Shown here: positions 1 through 7,810 of the stretch, piece after piece
How the letters are laid out: every line of letters begins with the position of its first letter
How positions within the stretch are numbered: the first letter of the stretch is position 1
Assembly: GCF_036192275.1 (NCBI RefSeq)
Contig: NZ_CP108088.1
Location: 3,225,501-3,289,500 of the forward strand
Length of the DNA stretch: 64,000 nt
Direction: 5' to 3'
From: Streptomyces sp. NBC_00250
GTDB lineage: Bacteria; Actinomycetota; Actinomycetes; Streptomycetales; Streptomycetaceae
Notes under the pieces: model-generated
What the model saw: only the letters and a program-made list of their open reading frames with translations
Database searches by the model: none
Told to the model about the DNA's origin: nothing
Position numbers and translations under genes: made by a program

Positions 1-329
1 GCCATCAGGAGCGGTCCCAGGCCGTGGCCCCGGGAGGTCTCCGTGAGGTAGAGGCAGTCCATGTGGAGGTACTCCGTGCCGTCCCAGGTGGAGAGTTCGG
101 GTGCGCAGGTCGCGTAGCCCACGAGGGTGCCGTCGGGGAGGGTCGCGACCAGGCAGCGGAGGCGGGGCGGTTCGGGGCCGAAGAGGAGGCCGGTGAGGCG
201 GTCCGCCAGGCCGGGGGCCGGGGGCGCCGCCTTCTCGTACGCCGCGTGCTCGGCGACGAGTTCCACGACCCGCGGCAGGTCCTCCGGGCGTGCGTGTCGG
301 ACCACTGCCCGTTCCGGGTGTTCGCTCAT
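1..329 (-). CDS. GNAT family N-acetyltransferase, partial (C-terminus beyond left edge)
   Basis: The first 109 residues are visible; the gene runs off the left edge. The visible part has GNAT features: an N-terminal strand with RHARPEDL, a beta-4 region ending in YLHMDCLYL, then the acetyl-CoA pyrophosphate loop SRGHGLGPLLM. The ATG at 329 overlaps the TGA of the LysR gene upstream (ATGA), so translational coupling is likely. The substrate cannot be told. In other Streptomyces, snpR often stands alone opposite snpA, so the coupled acetyltransferase is a local detail. The family is clear; the function is not. Confidence 0.85.
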   Translation of the reverse strand, partial: MSEHPERAVVRHARPEDLPRVVELVAEHAAYEKAAPPAPGLADRLTGLLFGPEPPRLRCLVATLPDGTLVGYATCAPELSTWDGTEYLHMDCLYLTETSRGHGLGPLLM

Positions 330-1294
330 GCCGTCATCATGCACGGTCCCACCGACAGCCCCGCCGCCGTCCCCTGGCGGCGGAGCCACTCGCGGTACGG
401 GGCCGCCCGGAGGGCCACCTCCCGGTAGGCCGCCGCGAGTTCCGCGTACAGCGCGTCCAGGGGCGCCCCGGGGCGCGCGTACAACAGGAGCCGGACGGCC
501 AGCGGGTCGCCGCGCAGCGGGCGGACCGCCATGTCCTCGCGGGGGCCGGAGGTCGGCTGGCAGGGGGCGACGGCCTCGCCGAGGACGATGAGGGAGGCGG
601 CCGTGTGGTAGTCGCCGTGCAGCAGCGGCGGGTCGATGCCGGCGGCGTCCAGGACCCGGCGGAGGCCGTCCCATTCGCCGTCCACGGTCGGGTCGACCAT
701 CCAGTGGTCGTCGGCCAGGTCGGCGAGGTCCACGACGGACCGGGAGGCGGCCGGGTGGTCGCGGGCCAGGGAGATGAACTGCGGTTCGCGGGCGACCAGG
801 ACTCGCCCGTCGAGGCCCTCGGGGACCCGTAAGGGGCAGCCCTCCACCTCGTGCACGAACGCCACGTCGAGCTGTCCGGTGGCGACGCTCCGCAGCAGCG
901 CGTTGGCGGAGACGTCCATCCGGAGGGCGATGTCGGTGCCGGGCAGCCGCTGGCGGAGCCGGCGCAGCCAGCCCGGGAGCGCGCGGCTCGCCGTGGAGCC
1001 GACGCGCAGCCCGGGTCCGTCGGTGCGGGCGGCCGCGGCCCGGGTCTCGCTGACGAGCGCCGCCATGTCGGCGACGAGCGGTCGGGCCCGGCTGAGCAGG
1101 GAGCGGCCGAGTGGGGTGGGGCGGCAGCCGGTGCGGCCGCGGGAGAAGAGCTCGGCGCCCAGGGAGTTCTCGATGCGGCGCAGCTGGGTGGTCAACGAGG
1201 GCTGGCTCATGCCCAGTTGGCGGGCCGCCTTGTGCAGGCTGCCCGTGTCCGCGATGGCGCAGAGCGCGCGCAGGTGTCTCACCTCCAGCTCCAT
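326..1294 (-). CDS. snpR: LysR family transcriptional activator SnpR
   Basis: A 322-residue LysR regulator divergent from the snapalysin gene, the known snpR/snpA (mprR/mprA) arrangement in which SnpR activates protease transcription. The N-terminal winged HTH spans about residues 1-60 (MELEVRHLRALCAIADTG, then SLHKAARQLGMSQPSLTTQL), followed by a LysR effector-binding domain from about residue 90. I chose the ATG at 1294 because homologues begin at the conserved MELEVRHLRAL; the open frame extends 18 codons further upstream without family similarity. Its TGA overlaps the ATG of the downstream acetyltransferase. An inverted repeat at 1351-1367 is the likely operator. Confidence 0.93.
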   Translation of the reverse strand: MELEVRHLRALCAIADTGSLHKAARQLGMSQPSLTTQLRRIENSLGAELFSRGRTGCRPTPLGRSLLSRARPLVADMAALVSETRAAAARTDGPGLRVGSTASRALPGWLRRLRQRLPGTDIALRMDVSANALLRSVATGQLDVAFVHEVEGCPLRVPEGLDGRVLVAREPQFISLARDHPAASRSVVDLADLADDHWMVDPTVDGEWDGLRRVLDAAGIDPPLLHGDYHTAASLIVLGEAVAPCQPTSGPREDMAVRPLRGDPLAVRLLLYARPGAPLDALYAELAAAYREVALRAAPYREWLRRQGTAAGLSVGPCMMTA

Positions 1295-1350
1295 GCCCCG
1301 AGGGTAGGGCGGCGCCCTGAGTCGCACCAGATACCCGGAACCCTCCAATC

Positions 1351-1367
1351 ACCTTTGATTTCAAGGT
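1351..1367. promoter_or_regulatory. Probable SnpR (LysR) operator between snpR and snpA
   Basis: Imperfect dyad with arms ACCTT and AAGGT around a TGATTTC core that contains TGA-TT-TCA. It lies in the 185-bp divergent region, 57 bp upstream of snpR and about 113 bp upstream of snpA. LysR regulators bind T-N11-A dyads of this sort. A TTGACA hexamer at 1412-1417 could be a -35 element for snpA. The assignment is inference from position and symmetry. Confidence 0.55.
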
Positions 1368-1479
1368 AGTTGGGGGTCGTCGGGATGGTGATGCGGTGAG
1401 GCTATCGGCGGTTGACATCATCCCCGTACGCCCCGGCTCCCCCGAGACTCTCTCCAGTCCCCTACAGGAGGAGCCCCCC

Positions 1480-2124
1480 ATGCGTCACCCCAAGGTCCTC
1501 GCCTCTGTCCTGACCACCGCCCTCGGCCTCGGCCTCGCCGCCTCCCTCGGTACGGCCCCGGCCGCGGCCGTGAACACCGCCCCGGCGGGCAACGCCGCCG
1601 TCGCGTACGCCGGTTCGGCGGAGGAGGCGAAGGCCAACCAGGCCTTCTTCGACGCCGTCGTGAAGTCCGTGGCGAAGAAGCGGGCCGCCAACCCCGGCGC
1701 CGCCGCCGTCACCGTCGTGTACAGCGCGTCCAACGCGCCGAGCTTCCGCACCCAGATAGCCCGCTCCACGCAGATCTGGAACAGCTCGGTGGCGAACGTC
1801 CGGCTCGTCGAGGGCAGCAACCCGGACTTCGCCTACTACGAGGGCAACGACTCCCGTGGCTCGTACGCGAGCACCGACGGCCACGGCAGCGGCTACATCT
1901 TCCTCGACTACCGGCAGAACCAGCAGTACAACTCCACCCGGGTGACCGCCCATGAGACCGGGCACGTCCTCGGACTGCCGGACCACTACAGCGGTCCGTG
2001 CAGCGAGCTGATGTCGGGCGGCGGCCCCGGCACGTCCTGCCAGAACGCCCAGCCGAACTCCCAGGAGCGCTCCCGCGTCGACCAGTTGTGGCGCTTCGGT
2101 CTCGCCTCCGCGTTCAAGAACTGA
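1480..2124 (+). CDS. snpA: Snapalysin, secreted M7 metalloprotease
   Basis: A 214-residue small neutral protease of peptidase family M7. A signal peptide covers about residues 1-31 ([20 protein letters not shown], ending in an Ala-rich cleavage region), followed by a short propeptide. The catalytic zinc site is [15 protein letters not shown], i.e. HExxHxxGxxD, followed by the SELMSGG Met-turn. Two cysteines in the C-terminal part suit the family's disulphide. The ATG at 1480 follows AGGAGGAG (1466-1473); the frame extends upstream but without a ribosome binding site. The enzyme acts outside the cell and is activated by the divergent SnpR. Confidence 0.95.
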   Translation: MRHPKVLASVLTTALGLGLAASLGTAPAAAVNTAPAGNAAVAYAGSAEEAKANQAFFDAVVKSVAKKRAANPGAAAVTVVYSASNAPSFRTQIARSTQIWNSSVANVRLVEGSNPDFAYYEGNDSRGSYASTDGHGSGYIFLDYRQNQQYNSTRVTAHETGHVLGLPDHYSGPCSELMSGGGPGTSCQNAQPNSQERSRVDQLWRFGLASAFKN

Positions 2125-2144
2125 GCGGGCCGGAACCGAAAGGC

Positions 2145-2172
2145 GGCGGCGCCCCCTCCCCGGGGCGCCGCC
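2145..2172 (+). terminator. Hairpin terminator after snpA
   Basis: A perfect 11-bp GC-rich stem (2145-2155 with 2162-2172) and a 6-nt loop lie 20 bp after the snpA stop and before the convergent hypothetical gene, so it may serve both directions. Confidence 0.7.
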
Positions 2173-2203
2173 GTCCTCGTTCTCCGTTCCCGTACGGCCG
2201 CTC

Positions 2204-2623
2204 TCAGGCCGCCTGGAGCAGTCGGCGGGAGAAGTCCGCGCCGGGCGGGAGCTGGCGCCGGACCCGCTCCAGGGCCCCGTCGAAGTCACCTCCGGCGACG
2301 CACGATTCGATGGCGGCGCCACCGTAGTGCAGGGTCAGGCTGAGGTCCTCGCGCTCACCGAGGGTCAGCAGGCAGCTCAGCGTGGCCTGCTGGGTGGCGC
2401 CGTCCAGGACGACGGGGAGCGGCAGGTCCCACTCCAGGACGCAGCCGGTGAGGACCTGCCCGCCCTCTTCGGCCGCGCTGAGCGCGGCGAAGCTCTCGCC
2501 CGTGTACTCGATCCCCCTGATCCGGGTGGCGACGCGCCGCCCGTCGGCCGTGATGACGATCGCTTCCGCGCCGCTGCGGTCCCGGTACCAGCCGGTCCAG
2601 ACTTCCGTCGACTCCGATGACAT
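2204..2623 (-). CDS. Conserved hypothetical protein (DUF6304-like)
   Basis: 139 residues with no signal peptide or membrane segment. It resembles a Streptomyces-restricted family that I recall as DUF6304, an identification that is tentative. Visible traits are an N-terminal TGWYRDRSGAEAIVI strand-turn-strand region, a central SAAEEGG segment and a C-terminal helix FDGALERVRRQLPPGADF. The ATG at 2623 is the only reasonable start. It converges with snpA across the 2145-2172 hairpin and shares its direction with the zinc-ribbon gene upstream. No function can be proposed. Confidence 0.75.
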   Translation of the reverse strand: MSSESTEVWTGWYRDRSGAEAIVITADGRRVATRIRGIEYTGESFAALSAAEEGGQVLTGCVLEWDLPLPVVLDGATQQATLSCLLTLGEREDLSLTLHYGGAAIESCVAGGDFDGALERVRRQLPPGADFSRRLLQAA

Positions 2624-2666
2624 GCGCCGGACTGTAGCGGTATGACCGGCTCCGGCGCGCGTCCGG

Positions 2667-2942
2667 TCACCCCGGGGCCGGACTTCTCCCGATCTCGTCG
2701 TTCTTGCCGGTCACATGCGTGCTCGTCGCTTCCGCACCCACGTCGACGCCCACGTCGACACCCGCTTCCGCGCCCTCGCGGAGCGGGCAGTCCGGGTTGC
2801 GGCAGGGCTGCACCTCCCACTCCGGCACCCAGGCCCCGAGGACCTTGTGCCGGGTGGCCACCGTCGCTCGCGGCTGCCCGCAGGCCGGGCATCTGTGCTC
2901 GGACCGGGGGTCCCGCGTCGTGCGAGAAGCCTCGTCACCCAT
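2667..2942 (-). CDS. Small zinc-ribbon-like hypothetical protein
   Basis: 91 residues. The N-terminal half has CPACGQ and, 27 residues later, CRNPDCP, a CxxC/CxxxxC pattern suited to one zinc. A tract rich in Asp, Gly and Val follows (GVDVGVDVGAE). There is no membrane segment. The opposite strand also has short open frames here, but none has recognisable motifs. The ATG at 2942 lacks a clear Shine-Dalgarno sequence. It may be co-transcribed with the hypothetical gene downstream (43-bp gap). Confidence 0.65.
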   Translation of the reverse strand: MGDEASRTTRDPRSEHRCPACGQPRATVATRHKVLGAWVPEWEVQPCRNPDCPLREGAEAGVDVGVDVGAEATSTHVTGKNDEIGRSPAPG

Positions 2943-2984
2943 GGGTCCAGAGTAGGACGGCTCGCGCGGGAGCGCTTCCCGCCG

Positions 2985-3566
2985 TCACCGCTTCCTGGAG
3001 TACGTACGGACGAACACGCCGTTGTCGAAGACGCGCAGGTCGTTCAGCTCGAAGTCGCGGGGCTCGAAGCCGGCGCCGAACATCGGCATGCCGGAGCCGT
3101 ACACCTGCGGATAGGTCTTGATGACCAGCTCGTCGATCTCCTCGATGAGCTGACCGGCGATGACGGAGCCGCCGCAGAGCCAGATGCCCAGGGGGCTGTC
3201 CTCGGCCTTGAGCTCACGGATGCGGCCGACGAGGTCGTCGCCGATCAGCTCCACGTCGGGGTGGGGCGACTCGGCCAGGGAGCGGGTGGCGACGATCTCC
3301 CGCAGATGGCTGTACGGGCTGGTGATGCCGACGTCCAGGGCGATCTGGTACGAGCCCCTCCCCTGGACGACGGTGTCGTAACGCTTGTTCTCCGCGTCGA
3401 TCCCGAGCGCCTCCCGGCCTTGCGCCGAGACGGTCTCGGGGTACTCGGCGGTCAGGAACTCCAGGAACGGAGCGTCCACGAACTGGTACATGGACGTGGC
3501 ATCGCCCTGGGGGTCACCGATGAAGCCATCGATGGTGCAGGCGATGAAGTACGTGAGCTTGCGCAA
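2985..3566 (-). CDS. RibD/dihydrofolate reductase-like family protein
   Basis: About 193 residues of the RibD C-terminal / dihydrofolate reductase-like fold. The N-terminus RKLTYFIACTIDGFIGD, the TVVQGRGSYQ helix-loop and the nucleotide-binding strand GIWLCGGSVIAGQLI are typical. These proteins are presumed NAD(P)H-dependent reductases of unknown substrate. I chose the TTG at 3566 (read as Met) because AGAGGA lies 5 nt upstream and homologues begin at MRKLTY; a GTG at 3581 is the alternative. The gene is divergent from a TetR regulator 110 bp away, which probably controls it. Confidence 0.85.
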   Translation of the reverse strand: MRKLTYFIACTIDGFIGDPQGDATSMYQFVDAPFLEFLTAEYPETVSAQGREALGIDAENKRYDTVVQGRGSYQIALDVGITSPYSHLREIVATRSLAESPHPDVELIGDDLVGRIRELKAEDSPLGIWLCGGSVIAGQLIEEIDELVIKTYPQVYGSGMPMFGAGFEPRDFELNDLRVFDNGVFVRTYSRKR

Positions 3567-3602
3567 ACCGGTCCTCTTCACATCCGGGTCGTGACTGCGA
3601 TC

Positions 3603-3642
3603 GCAACCACGACGGCTATAGTGCTTCACCTGTAGTGGTTAC
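3603..3642. promoter_or_regulatory. Possible TetR operator in the reductase/TetR divergent region
   Basis: CGCAACCAC (3603-3611 region) and the inverted GTGGTTACG (3635-3643 region) form an 8-of-9 dyad with a 24-nt spacer, next to the palindrome TGCGATCGCA (3596-3605). A TATAGT -10-like hexamer lies between the arms. Position and symmetry suit an operator shared by both genes, but no family consensus is matched. Confidence 0.4.
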
Positions 3643-3676
3643 GCAAGCCCTATTTTCGAAGAAGGAGGAACACGAC

Positions 3677-4252
3677 ATGGCAAGAAACCCCGAACGACGT
3701 ACGGCACTGCTCGACGCCGCCGTCCAGGTCCTGGCGGACGAAGGTGCCCGCGGGCTGACCTTCCGCGCGGTCGACGCCTGCGCCGGCGTCCCCACCGGTA
3801 CCTCGTCCAACTACTTCCGCGACCGGGACCAGGTGCTCGCCGAGGTCGCCGACCGGATCTTCGAACGGCTGACCCCCGAGCCCGGCGTCATGGAGGCCGC
3901 CCTGCTGCCGGCGCCGAGCCGCGCCCTGGTCCTGGAGCTCATGCGCCAGGTCGCCCAGCGGCTCGCCGCCGAGCGCACCTGCTACCTCGGGCTCTTCGAG
4001 CTCCGCCTCGAAGCGGTGCGCCGCCCCGAGCTGCGGACCCAGCTCACCAAGGTGCTCCGGAGCGATCTGGACGCGAACATCCAGGGGCACCTCGACGCCG
4101 CGATGCCCGGGGACGCGGACACGGTGCGGCTGCTCTACTTCGCCCTCACGGGGCTGCTGTTCGACCACTTCACGGTCCCGGACCTGCACGGCGACCGGGA
4201 CCTGGACGAGCTGATCGAGACCGTGGTCACCCGTATCGTCCCCGAGGCCTGA
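3677..4252 (+). CDS. TetR family transcriptional regulator
   Basis: 191 residues. The HTH lies in residues 5-50: ERRTALLDAAVQVLADEG, then LTFRAVDACAGVPTGTSSNY, with recognition-helix SSNYFRDRDQ rather than the usual LYYHF. The remainder is an all-helical ligand and dimer domain. The ATG at 3677 follows GAAGGAGG (3661-3668). It probably represses the divergent reductase gene and itself. The 58 bp after its stop are a palindromic GC tract and may act as a terminator. Confidence 0.9.
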   Translation: MARNPERRTALLDAAVQVLADEGARGLTFRAVDACAGVPTGTSSNYFRDRDQVLAEVADRIFERLTPEPGVMEAALLPAPSRALVLELMRQVAQRLAAERTCYLGLFELRLEAVRRPELRTQLTKVLRSDLDANIQGHLDAAMPGDADTVRLLYFALTGLLFDHFTVPDLHGDRDLDELIETVVTRIVPEA

Positions 4253-4310
4253 GGCCCGCGGGCCCCGGGCCCCCGACCCCGCCCCGCGGCCCGGCCCGGC
4301 CCCGGCAGCG

Positions 4311-5360
4311 TCAGCGCGTGCGCCGGGTGACGAATTCCGCGAGCGCCAGCATGTCCCCCGCCGCCGCCAGGTCCGGGACCGCCCGGGCCAGATGCTCGAC
4401 GGCGCGGCCCATCCGGTCGGCGGCCTGGTCCTGGGCCCAGTCGCGTCCACCGGCCCGCTCGACCGCGTCCGCCGCCGCCCGTACCGCCGCAGCGTCGAGG
4501 ACCGGACGGGCGTACAGCTCGGCCAGCTCGTCCCCCGCCGACGTCCCCGAGGCGAGGGCCGCCACCACCGGAAGCGACTTCTTGTGGGCGACCAGATCGG
4601 CCCCGGCCGGCTTCCCCGTGCGGTCCGGGTCGCCCCAGATCCCGATGAGGTCGTCGATCAGCTGGAAGGCGAGACCCGCCTCCCGGCCGAAGGCGTCCAT
4701 CGCCGCGACCTCCTCGTCCCCCGCGCCCGCGTAGAGCGCGCCGATGGCACAGGAGGCACCGAGCAGCGCCCCGGTCTTGGCGGTGGCCATGGCCAGGCAC
4801 TCGTCGAGGGACACCTCACGCGGTGCGCGCCGCTCGAAGGCGCAGTCCGCCTGCTGCCCCGCGCAGAGCTCGATGATGCACGCGGCCAGCCGCGCGGAGG
4901 CGGCCGCCGAGGCGGGGTGCGGGTCCTCGGCGAGCATCCGCAGGGCGAGCGCGCTCATCGCGTCACCGGCGATCAGCGCGTCCGGCATACCGAAGACGGT
5001 CCAGGCGGTGGGCCGGTGCCGTCGGGTCACGTCCTCGTCGACGATGTCGTCGTGGAGCAGCGTGAAGTTGTGCGCGAGCTCCACCGCCGCCGCGGCCTTC
5101 ACCGCCCGCGCCGCCTCGGCGCCGAGAGCGCGCGCCGCCGCGAGGACCAGCGCGGGCCGGATGGCCTTGCCCGGCTGCTCCTCGGCCGGGGAGCCGTCGG
5201 CGTGCTCCCAGCCGAAGTGGTACATCGCGACCCGCCGCATGGAACCGGGCAGGGTCTCGACGGTCGAGCGCAGTTGGGGATTGACAGCGGTCCGCGTCCG
5301 GTCGAGGAGCCGCACGGCCCCCTGACCGTCGGTGACGGCATCCCCGCCGGCAATGGTCAC
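4311..5360 (-). CDS. Polyprenyl diphosphate synthase, predicted family 2 encapsulin cargo
   Basis: About 349 residues of the trans-isoprenyl diphosphate synthase fold (FPP/GGPP synthase class). The first aspartate motif is LLHDDIVDED near residue 105; the second is LIDDLIGIWGD, DDxxxxxxD-like with Gly in place of the third Asp. It condenses IPP with an allylic diphosphate; product length cannot be read from sequence. It lies directly downstream of a family 2 encapsulin shell gene, matching the known shell/polyprenyl-transferase cargo pairing, so packaging is expected. A GTG at 5366 abuts GAAGGAA with no spacer, so I prefer the GTG at 5360. No terpene cyclase or methyltransferase adjoins it, unlike the 2-methylisoborneol loci. 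Confidence 0.9.
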   Translation of the reverse strand: MTIAGGDAVTDGQGAVRLLDRTRTAVNPQLRSTVETLPGSMRRVAMYHFGWEHADGSPAEEQPGKAIRPALVLAAARALGAEAARAVKAAAAVELAHNFTLLHDDIVDEDVTRRHRPTAWTVFGMPDALIAGDAMSALALRMLAEDPHPASAAASARLAACIIELCAGQQADCAFERRAPREVSLDECLAMATAKTGALLGASCAIGALYAGAGDEEVAAMDAFGREAGLAFQLIDDLIGIWGDPDRTGKPAGADLVAHKKSLPVVAALASGTSAGDELAELYARPVLDAAAVRAAADAVERAGGRDWAQDQAADRMGRAVEHLARAVPDLAAAGDMLALAEFVTRRTR

Positions 5361-5413
5361 GGTCACTTCCTTCGTATCCTCCGTGGCGGTGCGGCGCGGG
5401 CGAGCCGGGAACG

Positions 5414-5448
5414 CCCGGGGGCGGGAGGGTTCGGTCCCCGCCCCCGGG
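5414..5448 (-). terminator. Intercistronic hairpin between shell and cargo genes
   Basis: A perfect 12-bp stem (5414-5425 with 5437-5448) with an 11-nt loop lies between the eshA stop (5460) and the cargo start. As a partial terminator or RNA stabiliser it would favour shell over cargo transcript, which suits the many-shells-to-few-cargo ratio of encapsulins. The role is inferred. Confidence 0.6.
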
Positions 5449-5459
5449 ACGTCGTCGGC

Positions 5460-6878
5460 TCAGCGCCAGCGGCTGACCTCGACGTTCTCCAGGACGCCGA
5501 GGGCGTCCGGAACGAGGATCGCCGCCGAGTAGTAGGCCGTGACCAGGTAGGAGATGATCGCCTGCTCGTCGATGCCCATGAAGCGGACGGAGAGGCTGGG
5601 CTCGATCTCGTCGGGGATGCCGGTCTGGTGCAGACCGATGACGCCCTGGTCGGCCTCGCCGGTACGCATGCAGATGATCGAGGTGGTCCGGGCGTCCGAG
5701 ACCGGAATCTTGTTGCACGGGTAGATCGGCACACCGCGCCAGGTCGGGATGCGGTTGCCGTTGATGTCGATCGTCTCGGGCACCAGACCGCGCTTGTTGA
5801 GCTCGCGGCCGAAGGCGGCGATGGCCCGCGGGTGGGCGAGGAAGAGCTTGGAGCCCCGCCGGCGGGAGAGCAGCTCGTCCATGTCGTCGGGGCTGGGGGC
5901 GCCGTCGTGGGGCTGGAGCCGCTGCCCGTAGTCGCAGTTGGCGAGGAGTCCGAACTCCTTGTTGTTGACCAGCTCGTACTCCTGGCGCTCGCGGAGCGCC
6001 TCGACCGTGAGCCGCAACTGCTGCTCGGTCTGGTTCATCGGCTGGTTGTAGAGGTCGGCGACGCGGCTGTGCACCTTCAGCACGGTCTGGGCGACGCTCA
6101 GCTCGTACTCACGGGGCGAGGCGTCGTAGTCGACGTACGTGTGCGGGACGACGGCCTCGCCGACGTGGCCCGCGGAGAGGTCGATCTCGGCCTCGCCGTA
6201 CTTGTTGGTCCGCTGGTGGGGCAGGGCGGCCACGCCCGCGAGGTGGGCGGCGAGCGAGCCGGCCCGCTCCGCGAGGTTCCGTACGTCGTCCCGGGTGAGC
6301 TCCAGGACCGTACAGGCGGTGGCGGCGCGGGCGGACCACTCCCAGGTGGCCTCCGGGTCGACGAGGGCGTCGTCGCCGAAGTAGGCGCCGTCGGCGAGGA
6401 CTCCGAGGACGGCCTCGTCGCCGTACGGCCCCTCGCCGATCTGCTCGATCCTGCCGTGCGCGAGGAGGTGGACCCGGTCGGTCGGCTCGCCCGCGACGGC
6501 GATGACCTCGCCGGCCGCGTACTCCCGCTGGCGGCAGCGGGACGCGAGCTCGGTCAGGGCCTCCTCGTCCTCGTAGCCGCGCAGGACGGGGAGTTCGCCC
6601 AGTTCGGCGGGGATGACCGCGACGCGCTCTCCGGTCTGGACGAAGGTGACCCGGCCGTCGCCCACGGAGTAGCTGAGCCTCCGGTTCACCCGGTACGTAC
6701 CGCCCTGCACCTGGACCCACGGCAGCGCCCGCAGCAGCCACCGTGAGGTGATCTCCTGCATCTGCGGCGCCGACTTGGTGGTCGTGGCGAGGTTCCGCGC
6801 GGCGGCGGTGCCGAGACTCTGCTGCGGCGCCTGCTGCTCCGCGACGCGGACCTCGTCGCCAACCGAACCAACGGACAT
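5460..6878 (-). CDS. eshA: Family 2B encapsulin shell protein with cyclic nucleotide-binding domain (EshA-like)
   Basis: 472 residues, the length of S. griseus/S. coelicolor EshA. The N-terminal encapsulin signature is [20 protein letters not shown] (21-40), followed by [16 protein letters not shown] domain is inserted at about residues 98-215, with the phosphate-binding cassette FGDDAL (167-172) and Arg in SARAATACT (184). The HK97-fold remainder ends in [13 protein letters not shown]. The product self-assembles into a nanocompartment, and the CNB domain could gate or sense a cyclic nucleotide. The ATG at 6878 follows GAGGGAG. It is divergent from an amidase gene and is followed by the prenyl synthase cargo gene. 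Confidence 0.95.
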   Translation of the reverse strand: MSVGSVGDEVRVAEQQAPQQSLGTAAARNLATTTKSAPQMQEITSRWLLRALPWVQVQGGTYRVNRRLSYSVGDGRVTFVQTGERVAVIPAELGELPVLRGYEDEEALTELASRCRQREYAAGEVIAVAGEPTDRVHLLAHGRIEQIGEGPYGDEAVLGVLADGAYFGDDALVDPEATWEWSARAATACTVLELTRDDVRNLAERAGSLAAHLAGVAALPHQRTNKYGEAEIDLSAGHVGEAVVPHTYVDYDASPREYELSVAQTVLKVHSRVADLYNQPMNQTEQQLRLTVEALRERQEYELVNNKEFGLLANCDYGQRLQPHDGAPSPDDMDELLSRRRGSKLFLAHPRAIAAFGRELNKRGLVPETIDINGNRIPTWRGVPIYPCNKIPVSDARTTSIICMRTGEADQGVIGLHQTGIPDEIEPSLSVRFMGIDEQAIISYLVTAYYSAAILVPDALGVLENVEVSRWR

Positions 6879-6955
6879 GGAACTCCCTCTCGTATGACTG
6901 AGTTGCGAGTCGAAGCCTTTCAGCACGGAGCGTGTCGGCGCCATTACACATTCGA

Positions 6956-7019
6956 GTGGGACTGTTCGACGATCTTCGGGGCATGTCCCGCTTTTTCCAT
7001 CCGAACAGCGGAGTCCCAC
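6956..7019. promoter_or_regulatory. Nested inverted repeat in the eshA/amidase divergent region
   Basis: GTGGGAC-TGTTCG (6956-6968) is mirrored by CGAACA (7002-7007) and GTCCCAC (7013-7019), a 13-bp dyad with a 5-nt bulge on one side; CGGGGCATGTCCCG lies inside. A second perfect palindrome, CCCTTCGAAGGG (7132-7143), overlaps the amidase ribosome binding site. The 273-bp region holds no gene. Confidence 0.5.
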
Positions 7020-7151
7020 CCGCCCCACGGGGCGCTGTCCGGATCGGCTCGCACACGGCCCGAACGGATGGCAGCGGAGTGACGGAATCCGGTACTCCGG
7101 AACCTCGGCACTCCGCACTCCGGAGGCCCCGCCCTTCGAAGGGAGTCGGTC

Positions 7152-7742
7152 ATGTCCACCCCCATGTCCGCGAGCAGGTTCCTCGGCGCGCTGCGCGGCG
7201 AGGGCCTCTCGGTCGTCCAGGTCGGCGAATGGTCCACCCACAACCGCAACCACAAGGGCCCCTGGGGCCCGGTGCACGGCGTGATGATCCACCACACCGT
7301 GACCCGCGGCACCGCGAACACCGTCCGGATCTGCCGGGACGGCTACGAGGGCCTGCCGGGACCGCTCTGTCACGGCGTGATCGCCAAGGACGGCACGGTC
7401 CACCTGGTCGGCTACGGCCGCGCCAACCACGCGGGACTCGGCGACGACGAGGTCCTCAGGGCGGTCATCGCCGAGCGCCGCCTGCCGCGCGACGACGAGG
7501 CCACCACCGACGGCAACCGGCACTTCTACGGCTTCGAGTGCGAGAACCTCGGCGACGGCGAGGACCCGTGGCCCAAGGTCCAGCTGGAGGCCATCGCGAA
7601 GGCTGCGGCCGCACTGTGCCGGGTGCACGGGTGGACGCACCGCTCCGTCATCGGGCACCTGGAGTGGCAGCCGGGGAAGGTGGACCCGCGCGGCTTCACG
7701 ATGGCCTCGATGCGCGAGCGGATCGCCGACCTCCTGCGCTGA
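7152..7742 (+). CDS. N-acetylmuramoyl-L-alanine amidase (amidase_2/PGRP fold)
   Basis: 196 residues of a zinc amidase that would cut the lactyl-L-Ala bond of peptidoglycan. Zinc ligands and catalytic residues sit in [10 protein letters not shown] (near residue 48), [15 protein letters not shown] near the C-terminus, and [12 protein letters not shown] in between. There is no signal peptide, membrane helix or cell-wall-binding domain, as in phage endolysins, so export or lysis-dependent release must be assumed. The ATG at 7152 follows GGGAG; an in-frame ATG at 7164 is the alternative. It is divergent from eshA, and nothing phage-like surrounds it. Confidence 0.9.
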   Translation: MSTPMSASRFLGALRGEGLSVVQVGEWSTHNRNHKGPWGPVHGVMIHHTVTRGTANTVRICRDGYEGLPGPLCHGVIAKDGTVHLVGYGRANHAGLGDDEVLRAVIAERRLPRDDEATTDGNRHFYGFECENLGDGEDPWPKVQLEAIAKAAAALCRVHGWTHRSVIGHLEWQPGKVDPRGFTMASMRERIADLLR

Positions 7743-7810
7743 ACCCCCGGAGCGCGCGGGAGCGACGGGCCGACGCGCGGGTGACGGCCCGGCACCCGGA
7801 CAATGGCCCG

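Noticed and set aside
4392..6746. A 784-codon plus-strand open frame opposite the encapsulin locus
   Set aside because: Antisense shadow of two recognised genes.
4311..7742. A 2-methylisoborneol biosynthetic locus
   Set aside because: No terpene cyclase or SAM methyltransferase gene is present next to the encapsulin and prenyl synthase genes.
7152..7742. A phage lysis cassette
   Set aside because: The amidase lacks a signal peptide as endolysins do, but no holin, tail or integrase genes are near.
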